NCBI GenBank assembly: GCA_964601355.1
Contig: CAZRNB010000094.1
Span: forward strand, 1 to 11,811
Direction: 5' to 3'
Length of the DNA: 11,811 nt
Source: CAZRNB01 sp964601355
Lineage (GTDB): Bacteria > Planctomycetota > Phycisphaerae > Sedimentisphaerales > Anaerobacaceae
Part shown: positions 1-5,539 of the stretch, piece by piece
Position numbering within the stretch: the first letter of the stretch is position 1
Layout: each line of letters opens with the position of its first letter
The notes under the pieces: model-generated
Told to the model about the DNA's origin: nothing
Seen by the model: only the letters and a program-made list of their open reading frames with translations
Databases searched by the model: none
Position numbers and translations under genes: made by a program

Positions 1-138
1 CATCAAACTTTGCAGCCGGCCGCAATAGAGCGGGTTATTCGGATAGGCTCTAAGTATTTGTGGAAAATGGACTTGACGAAATCTATGCCTAATCAAAAAA
101 TTCTAATCAATAAAGCGTATTATAGAGAAATAGCGTGA
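1..138 (+). CDS. C-terminal end of an unidentified protein (5' cut by window)
   Basis: Frame 1 is open from the first base to a TGA at 136-138, giving 45 residues that end in LINKAYYREIA. The composition is ordinary for a soluble bacterial protein (mixed charged and hydrophobic residues, no low complexity), and the stop is followed by AT-rich non-coding DNA, as expected at a gene end. I do not recognise the family and no catalytic motif is visible. An open frame this short could occur by chance, so this is only moderately supported. The missing upstream sequence would settle it. Confidence 0.45.
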   Translation, partial: HQTLQPAAIERVIRIGSKYLWKMDLTKSMPNQKILINKAYYREIA

Positions 139-241
139 TGGCAAGCCAATAATATCAATATTACATTATTGATGGCCCGAAGCACACAATCTTTCCTGCA
201 ATATGTAGAAAATAAAAAAGAATAAATTTGCATTTGTTTGT

Positions 242-270
242 TTGCACCTTTGTGAAAAATAGATTATATT
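242..270 (+). promoter_or_regulatory. Possible sigma70-like promoter
   Basis: TTGCAC (242-247) and TATATT (265-270) are separated by 17 nt. The -10 matches consensus at five of six positions and the -35 at three. A purine-rich AAGGAG lies about 20 nt downstream (292-297). The promoter would read into the possibly decayed gene at 299-493. In AT-rich DNA such matches also arise by chance. Confidence 0.3.
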
Positions 271-298
271 TTCAATGGAAGCTTTTGTCCGAAGGAGC

Positions 299-493
299 AT
301 GTATATCTTTGGACGTTTTAGCATAATACTCCTTCCTTCTCTCTAAGGGGGGCAGGCCGACCGGCCAAGAACGATATAATGGGGGGTCGCTGTCTCCCTT
401 GTTTTTTGCGCTGCGGCCGTCAAGTCTGCGCCTGATAAACCTGCTGAATCCGCCAAAGAGGATACGCCGATCCGGACCGGTTATGTGGTTTAA
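299..493 (+). pseudogene. Possible remnant of a small secreted-protein gene
   Basis: From ATG 299 one frame reads MYIFGRFSIILLPSL, then hits TAA at 344 and again at 377. It continues from 380 in the same frame as WGVAVSLVFCAAAVKSAPDK and ends at TAA 491. The later part has the look of a bacterial export signal: a hydrophobic core, small residues (CAAA), then a polar Lys/Pro/Ala/Glu stretch. AAGGAG sits just before the ATG, but with spacing too short for normal use, and a promoter-like pair lies upstream. I read this as the disabled 5' part of an exported-protein gene. Chance is a real alternative, because only about 65 codons are involved. Confidence 0.22.
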
Positions 494-504
494 AATTTTT
501 AAAC

Positions 505-532
505 TTGCAAAGAGGTATTAATTTTGTATAAT
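505..532 (+). promoter_or_regulatory. Candidate promoter for leuA
   Basis: TTGCAA (505-510) lies 16 nt before a perfect TATAAT (527-532) in an AT-rich stretch. It is the best promoter match upstream of leuA. Transcription would begin near 539 and leave a leader of about 195 nt before the leuA start at 736. Assigned from consensus matching only. Confidence 0.5.
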
Positions 533-538
533 CTTCTT

Positions 539-735
539 AATGATGAAGACATGTAAAACTTGTTCTTTCCACAAGGCTATCTTTAGCCTGCCTGCTTTCC
601 TTTTGCGCCGCAAGGCGCAATAACCATCCGCACAAAATCACTGTTTCTAATCGTTTTTTTCGTAAATTCGTGGAATTTTTGGCCTAATCTCGGCATAATT
701 AGCCAAATTAGCTAAAAATCATGGAGAAAATACAG
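539..735 (+). promoter_or_regulatory. leuA 5' leader with two hairpins and a 26-codon ORF
   Basis: This leader follows the candidate promoter. It holds a 6-bp hairpin, AGGCTA-TCTT-TAGCCT (574-589), and a perfect 7-bp hairpin closed by a GNRA-type loop, TTGCGCC-GCAA-GGCGCAA (603-620). A T7 run lies at 654-660. A short ORF (ATG 543 to TAA 621-623, 26 codons) spans both hairpins and has Leu codons at positions 16, 20 and 21 just before the second one. This recalls a leader-peptide attenuator. However, the ORF has no Shine-Dalgarno sequence, the leucine run is weak, and the T run is about 33 nt past the hairpin, so it is not a standard terminator. No T-box elements were seen. Just before leuA, AATTAGC occurs twice in direct orientation (697-703 and 706-712). 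Confidence 0.25.
723..728 (+). promoter_or_regulatory. Ribosome binding site that selects the leuA start
   Basis: GGAG at 723-726 lies 9 nt before ATG 736. The upstream in-frame ATG at 721 overlaps this site and has only AT-rich sequence before it. The ATG at 736 also gives a protein starting MSEEIVLIFDTTLRDG, with the conserved motif at the usual distance from the N-terminus. Confidence 0.55.
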
Positions 736-2328
736 ATGTCTGAAGAAATAGTATTAATTTTCGATACCACATTACGTGATGGCGAGCAATCGCCGGGCGC
801 TTCTCTTTCAATCAGCGAAAAACTCGAAATTGCACATCAACTGGCGGTTTTGGGCGTGGATATAATTGAGGCCGGCTTTCCGATTTCTTCGCCGGTTCAG
901 TTTGAGGCTACCCGACGTGTAGCCGAGGAGGTTGCTGGCCCTGTTATTGCAGCCTTGGCACGAACAAACCAGGATGATATCGAAGCGGCCGGAAAGGCAA
1001 TTGCATCGGCTCAAAAGAAGCGCATACATACCTTCATCGCAACTTCGCCGATTCACATGGAGTTTAAATTGAAAAAAACCCCCGATGAAGTGCTGAAAAT
1101 GGCTGTTGAGGCGGTCAAATACGCAAAGTCCTTCACCAGTGACGTTGAATTTTCGCCGGAAGACGCCTGCAGAAGCGAGATGCCGTTTCTTATCGAGGTT
1201 TTAACCGCTGTCATCGAGGCCGGTGCGACCACATTAAATATTCCAGACACCGTCGGCTATGCCCTGCCGTACGAATATGGCAGGCTGATCGCCCAGCTTA
1301 AATCCGATGTCCCCGGCATAGACAAGTGCGTGATAAGCACACACTGTCACAACGACCTCGGCATGGCGGTAGCGAATTCACTGGCCGGCGTACGAAACGG
1401 CGCCCGCCAAGTCGAGTGCACCGTCAACGGCCTCGGTGAACGTGCAGGAAACGCGGCGATGGAAGAAATAGTTATGGCCATCCGTACCAGAGCTGATTTC
1501 TTCTCACAAGCCGGTGCAAAGCCGCTGCGAACCGGCATTAATACAAAGGAAATCTACCGCACCAGCCAGTTGGTCTCGCATCTGACCGGCTTTGTCATCC
1601 AGCCGAATAAGGCTGTCGTTGGCGTCAATGCCTTTGCGCATGAAGCCGGCATTCACATTGATGGCGTATTAAAGGAGCGCTCAACTTACGAAATTATGAC
1701 GCCGGAGAGCATCGGCCTTGTCGGCTCGCGTATGGTGCTTGGCAGACACACCGGCAGGCATGGCTTTGCAAAGAGATGTGAGCAGCTTGGCTATAAACTC
1801 AATAAGCAGGAGCTTGAGCAGGCCTACCAGAGATTTGTAGAGATAGCCGACAAGAAAAAAGAGGTTTTCGATGAGGACTTAGCGGCGATAATCAATGACG
1901 AAATCCGTGTTGTTGTGGAGCACACCTTTGAGCTTTTGTACCTGCACGTTGCCTGCGGCACGGGGACATTGCCAACCGCAAGTGTCAGGATGAAAATTAA
2001 GGACGAAGTCAGGCAAGCCGCCGCCTGTGGCGACGGCCCTGTCGATGCTGCTTACGAGGCAATAAAGGAAGCGACCGGCTTGTCACCGAAGCTGGAAAGC
2101 TATTCGATTCGCGCTATCACGGGCGGTAAAGAAGCCCTCGGCGAAGCAACCGTGAGAATCACTGAAACTTGCCCTGAGCCGGGCCGAAGGGATGGCAGAA
2201 CCTTTATTGGCAGAGGTATCTCTACCGATATTATCGAAGCAAGCGCCAAAGCCTACGTTGATGCGATAAACCGCATGGTCGCAGTTCAGAATAAAGGCGA
2301 AGAGCCGGGCCTCAAAGTTGAACTTTGA
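736..2328 (+). CDS. leuA: 2-isopropylmalate synthase
   Basis: Catalyses the first committed step of leucine synthesis, condensing acetyl-CoA with 2-ketoisovalerate to give 2-isopropylmalate; cytosolic. From ATG 736 the protein has 530 residues, slightly longer than the usual ~510-520 of bacterial LeuA. The DTTLRDGEQSPG signature is near the N-terminus. The metal site is D10, the HCH of STHCHNDLG (H203, H205) and N239 of NGLGERAGN, and HTGRHGF follows the barrel. The C-terminal ~140 residues form the LeuA regulatory domain (GKEALGEATVRI, then GRGISTDIIEASAKAY), so leucine feedback inhibition is expected. Residues C479-R485 (CPEPGRR) look like a small extra loop between two strands of that domain, encoded by repeat-like DNA at 2170-2190. 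ATG 721 would add five residues but lacks a ribosome binding site. First gene of the cluster, behind the promoter at 505-532. Confidence 0.96.
   Translation: MSEEIVLIFDTTLRDGEQSPGASLSISEKLEIAHQLAVLGVDIIEAGFPISSPVQFEATRRVAEEVAGPVIAALARTNQDDIEAAGKAIASAQKKRIHTFIATSPIHMEFKLKKTPDEVLKMAVEAVKYAKSFTSDVEFSPEDACRSEMPFLIEVLTAVIEAGATTLNIPDTVGYALPYEYGRLIAQLKSDVPGIDKCVISTHCHNDLGMAVANSLAGVRNGARQVECTVNGLGERAGNAAMEEIVMAIRTRADFFSQAGAKPLRTGINTKEIYRTSQLVSHLTGFVIQPNKAVVGVNAFAHEAGIHIDGVLKERSTYEIMTPESIGLVGSRMVLGRHTGRHGFAKRCEQLGYKLNKQELEQAYQRFVEIADKKKEVFDEDLAAIINDEIRVVVEHTFELLYLHVACGTGTLPTASVRMKIKDEVRQAAACGDGPVDAAYEAIKEATGLSPKLESYSIRAITGGKEALGEATVRITETCPEPGRRDGRTFIGRGISTDIIEASAKAYVDAINRMVAVQNKGEEPGLKVEL
2170..2190 (+). 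repeat. Short repeat-like insertion within leuA (CPEPGRR)
   Basis: Seven codons reading CPEPGRR interrupt the expected strand-turn-strand (VRI...DGRTFIGRG) of the LeuA regulatory domain. The DNA, TGCCCTGAGCCGGGCCGAAG, resembles CCTGAGC-x-GTCGAAG repeats that recur in other bacterial genomes. That resemblance is from memory, and no second copy exists in this window. Confidence 0.3.
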
Positions 2329-2340
2329 GAAAGAAATTTG

Positions 2341-2372
2341 AACCACGGATTTCGCAGATTAACACGGATTTG
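2341..2372 (+). repeat. AACCACGGATTTCGC repeat, copy 1
   Basis: Begins AACCACGGATTTCGCAGATT, then AACACGGATTT, 12 nt past the leuA stop. It is the same family as the copies at 10391-10420 and 10423-10452 and the inverted copy at 10845-10874, which bound the GxxExxY gene. Here it stands alone with no linked gene. Confidence 0.75.
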
Positions 2373-2382
2373 GGGACTGTTT

Positions 2383-2407
2383 AGCCGTCGCCGGTACGGC
2401 GATGGTT
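2383..2407 (+). terminator. Stem-loop downstream of leuA
   Basis: An 11-bp hairpin with a GTA loop: AGCCGTCGCCG (2383-2393) pairs with CGGCGATGGTT (2397-2407) with two G-U wobbles. It is the only strong stem between leuA and the TPR gene and could end the leuA transcript. The following sequence has only a short T stretch, so a terminator role is uncertain; it could be another repeat unit. Confidence 0.4.
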
Positions 2408-2483
2408 TATGTAGTCATGATCTAATTTGAGGGAAGACAAATAGAAAATTAATGATCAAAATGCTTTGAAAAAAAACAGTGTA

Positions 2484-2580
2484 TGTCATTTCGAGCGAGC
2501 CGAAGGCGAGTCGAGAAATCTGCTATTGAATAGATTTCTCCGCTTTGGTCTCCACAGGACACCTCTCGGTGGAAATGACA
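2484..2580 (+). repeat. 97-bp palindromic dispersed repeat, copy 1
   Basis: Starts TGTCATTTCGAGCGAGCCG and ends GGAAATGACA, so the ends are inverted copies of each other. A second inner pair is GAGAAATCT/AGATTTCTC. A second element of exactly 97 bp lies at 8537-8633 in the opposite orientation, and the first 38 bases of the two are identical. Near the right end, GGTCTCC-ACA-GGACACC (2547-2563) forms a hairpin. The 65-codon ORF at 2466-2663 is only a reading frame through this repeat and is not called as a gene. Confidence 0.85.
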
Positions 2581-2599
2581 GTGTGTCTTTTCAACAAAG

Positions 2600-2645
2600 A
2601 AAAGTCAAAAATCAAAAGGCAAAATTACAGAGCAAAATGCAAAAA
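2600..2645 (+). repeat. A-rich repeat tract beside the palindromic element
   Basis: Built from words such as AAAGTCAAAAATCAAAA, GGCAAAATT and GCAAAATGC. Closely similar words flank the second 97-bp repeat (8506-8518 and 8650-8694). This suggests a separate low-complexity repeat family that tends to sit next to the palindromic elements. Confidence 0.5.
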
Positions 2646-2659
2646 GTGCAGAAAAAGAT

Positions 2660-4042
2660 ATGAAACGTCAATTAAAAAAGCCCTGGACTAGGAATCACAA
2701 ACTTCTTGTGGCAGGAGTTATTGTAGCGGCTGTGGTTGGATTGGTGCCTCTTGTATTGCACTTTACGCCCAAAAAGGAAAAGGACGGAAACGCAGATAAA
2801 GATCTTATAAATAATCTTATAGCGTCGGCGAAAACGCAAGGGTGGTTGAAGGTTGAAGTCGAACAACTCAAAGAGCAATTAGCTAAGGCACTGGAACGGG
2901 TAAAGAAATTGGAGGCTCATGGCAATCGACCAGATGCAGAAAAGGCTTTGGAACAGTTGCGCATCAGTGGTGATACAGTTCAAATGCTGGAGTTGTTGAT
3001 TGAAGAAAGGAATAAGAATAGAGATGCGCTTATCCAGAGGAATCGGGAAATTTCGGCGATAGCATTCTTACGAGGTGATTTAAGTATTGCGGAAACTACA
3101 GTAGATGAAATCCTTAGGTTAGAGCCAAACGATTTGTTTTCACTGAATCAAAGCGGTCGTATATACCGCCTACAGGGAAGGTTGGCTGATGCTGAGAAGG
3201 CGTATCTAACGTTATACGAGCTTAGTTTTAAAGCAAAGAATGATACTTGGCAGGCGGGTGCACTAGGCAATCTGGGAGTGATTTATATAACTAAGGGCGA
3301 CTTGGATAAAGCCGAAGAAATGCACTGTAAGTCATTGAAGATTAGCGAAAAGTTTGGCTTGATTGAGGTAATGGCAAGTCAATATGGCAACCTTGGTATC
3401 ATTTATCATAAGCGTGATCAACTTGATATGGCTGAACAAATGTATCGAAAATCCTTAGATATCTACGAAATACTCGGCGACCTTGAGGGAATAGCAGGAA
3501 ATTATGGAAATCTTGGAAAGATTTACAGGATGCAGGGTAAGCTGGATAAGGCCGAAGAGATGCATAAAAAGACGCTGGAGATTGAAAATAAGCTTGGTCA
3601 CAAGGAAGGAATAGCAATCGAGTACAGCAATTTAGGGCTGATTTATCAAACTCGAGGTGAGTTGGATAAAGCTGAAGAAATGCATCATGAGTCATTAAAG
3701 ATTTGTAAAAAAATTGGTAGCCCTCAGGGAATATCTGGGAATTATGGAAATCTTGGCGTGATTTACCGGATGCAAGGTAAACTAGATAAGGCTGAAGAGA
3801 TGCATAAAAAGTCACTAGAAATTGAGATAAATCTAGGTTTGCTTGAAGGTATGGCAGTTGACTATGGCAATCTTGGGCTGATTTATGGAGAACGAGGTGA
3901 TTTTAAGAAGGCAATCGAATATTGGGGCAAGTCGATGGCGCTCTATGAGAAGATAGGCATGCCAAATATGATAAAAAAGGTTAAAGAGTGGATCGATGGT
4001 TTAGAGCAAAAATTAAATACAAAAATCAATAATGAGGAATGA
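2660..4042 (+). CDS. Membrane-anchored tetratricopeptide repeat protein
   Basis: A 460-residue protein with a basic N-terminus, one transmembrane helix (about residues 14-35, LLVAGVIVAAVVGLVPLVLHF) and the remainder predicted outside the cytoplasm. Residues 60-116 are Gln/Glu/Lys-rich and probably helical or coiled coil. Residues 127-200 contain more divergent TPR-like helices (RGDLSIAETTVDEILRLEPN, then LQGRLADAEKAY). From residue 204 there are six repeats of 40 residues, each beginning NLGxIY and followed by xGxLDKAEEMHxKSLxI. Forty-residue spacing is typical of TPR_10/TPR_12-like arrays rather than the classic 34. TPR arrays bind proteins; no enzymatic domain is visible and the partner is unknown. 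The gene separates leuA from leuC with no evident link to leucine synthesis. Its start overlaps a spurious repeat ORF, and the ribosome binding site is weak (AGAAAAAGAT). Confidence 0.88.
   Translation: MKRQLKKPWTRNHKLLVAGVIVAAVVGLVPLVLHFTPKKEKDGNADKDLINNLIASAKTQGWLKVEVEQLKEQLAKALERVKKLEAHGNRPDAEKALEQLRISGDTVQMLELLIEERNKNRDALIQRNREISAIAFLRGDLSIAETTVDEILRLEPNDLFSLNQSGRIYRLQGRLADAEKAYLTLYELSFKAKNDTWQAGALGNLGVIYITKGDLDKAEEMHCKSLKISEKFGLIEVMASQYGNLGIIYHKRDQLDMAEQMYRKSLDIYEILGDLEGIAGNYGNLGKIYRMQGKLDKAEEMHKKTLEIENKLGHKEGIAIEYSNLGLIYQTRGELDKAEEMHHESLKICKKIGSPQGISGNYGNLGVIYRMQGKLDKAEEMHKKSLEIEINLGLLEGMAVDYGNLGLIYGERGDFKKAIEYWGKSMALYEKIGMPNMIKKVKEWIDGLEQKLNTKINNEE
3269..3988 (+). repeat. Tandem 120-bp coding repeats (six TPR units)
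   Basis: Six consecutive 120-bp units, each starting with an AAT-CTT-GG-type codon run (Asn-Leu-Gly). Units 3 and 5 are the most alike at both protein and DNA level (both IYRMQGKLDKAEEMHKK), indicating duplication of a two-unit, 240-bp block more recently than the rest of the array formed. Confidence 0.85.
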
Positions 4043-4068
4043 AAGACGGATATAGTTATGGGAATGAA

Positions 4069-4095
4069 CCTCCGACGCCATGCTGGCTATGGAGG
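4069..4095 (+). repeat. Small hairpin upstream of leuC
   Basis: CCTCC-gac-GCCA-tgc-TGGC-tat-GGAGG is an imperfect palindrome ending 18 nt before the AGGA ribosome binding site of leuC. It could be a further dispersed repeat or an RNA structure affecting leuC translation. It is not followed by a T run, so it is not a terminator. Confidence 0.4.
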
Positions 4096-4125
4096 GCAGG
4101 CAATACAGGATAAGGATAAATATTT

Positions 4126-5475
4126 ATGTCTATGACTATAACTGAAAAGATTTTAGCTAGAGCATCGGGGCAAAAGAAGGTTGTGCCGGGGCAGCTTATT
4201 GATGCAAAACTCGATGTTGTGCTTTTTATTGATGTCACTGGGCCGGCGGCGATAAAAATGCTCGAAGCACAAGGCATCGACAAAGTATTCGATAGAGAAA
4301 AAATTGTTGTAACGCCCGATCATTTCCAGCCAGCTAAAGATATTCAAAGTGCCGATCTGCATAAACGCCTCGACGACTGGGCAAGACGCCACAACATAAA
4401 ATACTACTACAGGCTCGGACGAGCCGGCGTGTGTCACGCACTGCTGCCGGAGCAGGGCCATATTCGGCCCGGCGAAGTCATTATCGGGCCGGATTCGCAC
4501 ACCTGCACGCATGGAGCGTTCGCAGCTTTCAGCACAGGAGTCGGCTCGACCGACCTTGCAGCAGCGATTGCTACGGGCAACCTCTGGTTCAAAGTTCCGG
4601 CTTCAATGAAGTTCATCCTCAATGGAAAACTCGGCCACGGCGTGTATAGCAAAGATGTTATCCTAAAAATCATCGGCAGGATAGGCGTCGATGGTGCGCT
4701 CTATCGAGCTATGGAGTTTGTCGGCCCGGCTCTTGCCGATATGTCGATGGAAGCAAGAATGACCATAACGAATATGGCTATCGAAGCCGGTGCGAAAAAC
4801 GGCATAATCGGCTTCGACAAGGTGACAAAACACTATCTTGATGAGCATCTTTCTGCGTCATTGCGAGGGAGCGAAGCGACCGAAGCAATCTCAACCAGCC
4901 GTAAATCGGAGATTGCCACGCCCGCAGGAGGCGGGCTCGCAATGACAGGTCGGTATACCATTTTTGAATCGGATAAAGATGCTGAATATGTGGCGGTTGA
5001 GGAGTTTAATTGCTCAAAGATAGAGCCTATGGTAGCTCTGCCGCACCTGCCGAGCAACGCTGTTCCTGTTACCGAGTGTGCCGGCAAAAAGATGGACCAG
5101 GCCTACATCGGCAGCTGCACGAACGGCAGAATCGAGGACCTGCGAATCGCAGCAAAAATCCTTAAGGGAAAGCAGGCGGCAATCCGTACTATTATTGTGC
5201 CGGCTACGCCGAGCATCTGGAAGCAGGCAAAAGATGAGGGCCTGTTCGATATATTTTACGAGGCCGGCTGCGTAATTTCTGCCCCGACCTGCGGGGCATG
5301 CTTAGGCGGTTTTATGGGCGTGTTAGCCGAGGGCGAGAAGTGCATCAGCACAACAAATAGAAACTTCGTTGGCCGAATGGGACATCCAAAAAGCGAGGTG
5401 TATCTTGCAAGTCCCGCCACAGCCGCCGCGAGTGCAATTGAAGGAAAACTTACAGATCCAAGAAAGTTTTTATAA
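4126..5475 (+). CDS. leuC: 3-isopropylmalate dehydratase, large subunit
   Basis: With LeuD, isomerises 2-isopropylmalate to 3-isopropylmalate through a [4Fe-4S] cluster; an aconitase-family enzyme of the cytosol. The three cluster ligands are visible: C331 in GSCTNGRI, and C389 and C392 in PTCGACLGG. Substrate-region motifs include DHFQPAKD and GPDSHTCTHGAFAAF. The protein has 449 residues, whereas archaeal-type LeuC is normally about 419. The 30 extra residues (S245-T274, SLRGSEATEA to GGGLAMT) are encoded by a palindromic repeat at 4857-4946 that has entered the gene in frame, between YLDEHL and RYTIFESD. All catalytic regions on both sides are intact, so I expect a functional enzyme. The start is supported by AAGGA about 9 nt before ATG 4126. 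Homoaconitase is a family alternative, but leuA, leuB and leuD alongside favour leucine synthesis. Confidence 0.94.
   Translation: MSMTITEKILARASGQKKVVPGQLIDAKLDVVLFIDVTGPAAIKMLEAQGIDKVFDREKIVVTPDHFQPAKDIQSADLHKRLDDWARRHNIKYYYRLGRAGVCHALLPEQGHIRPGEVIIGPDSHTCTHGAFAAFSTGVGSTDLAAAIATGNLWFKVPASMKFILNGKLGHGVYSKDVILKIIGRIGVDGALYRAMEFVGPALADMSMEARMTITNMAIEAGAKNGIIGFDKVTKHYLDEHLSASLRGSEATEAISTSRKSEIATPAGGGLAMTGRYTIFESDKDAEYVAVEEFNCSKIEPMVALPHLPSNAVPVTECAGKKMDQAYIGSCTNGRIEDLRIAAKILKGKQAAIRTIIVPATPSIWKQAKDEGLFDIFYEAGCVISAPTCGACLGGFMGVLAEGEKCISTTNRNFVGRMGHPKSEVYLASPATAAASAIEGKLTDPRKFL
4857..4946 (+). repeat. Palindromic repeat inserted in the leuC coding sequence
   Basis: A 90-bp element running from GTCATTGCGAGGGAGCGAAG to GGCTCGCAATGAC. 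Inner marks GCAATCTC and GAGATTGC are inverted partners. The right half holds a hairpin, CCCGC-AGGAG-GCGGG (4921-4935). The same two half-units occur, in the opposite order, at 9148-9243 outside any gene. Its length is exactly 30 codons and it has no stop in the leuC frame. Confidence 0.9.
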
Positions 5476-5539
5476 GTAAATTCAAATCGTCGAACATGTT
5501 AATTATTATCTGGAAAAAGAAAAGAAAGGAGACACTACC

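Noticed and set aside
150..173. AT-only palindromes TAATA-TCAA-TATTA and ATCAAT...ATTGAT after the first gene
   Set aside because: Short, AT-rich and expected by chance in such sequence. No T run follows to suggest a terminator.
650..680. Further copy of the AACCACGG family at CGTAAATTCGTGGAA
   Set aside because: Only a short, loose resemblance; not alignable over the 30-bp unit.
721..735. ATG 721 as the leuA start
   Set aside because: No ribosome binding site precedes it, and it overlaps the GGAG that serves ATG 736. Kept only as an alternative.
539..735. T-box riboswitch in the leuA leader
   Set aside because: No T-box sequence, specifier-loop architecture or terminator/antiterminator pair could be seen; only two small hairpins.
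2341..2580. CRISPR array, because repeats recur in the window
   Set aside because: Copies are few, dispersed, palindromic and in mixed orientations, with no regular spacers and no cas genes.
2466..2663. 65-codon ORF on the + strand before the TPR gene (contains CHFERAEGESRNLL)
   Set aside because: It is a frame through the 97-bp repeat and A-rich tract. The same peptide appears antisense in the inverted copy, and there is no ribosome binding site.
3399..3815. 138-codon ORF on the - strand within the TPR gene
   Set aside because: Antisense shadow kept open by the 120-bp repetition of the TPR units. It repeats with the same period and has no start signal.
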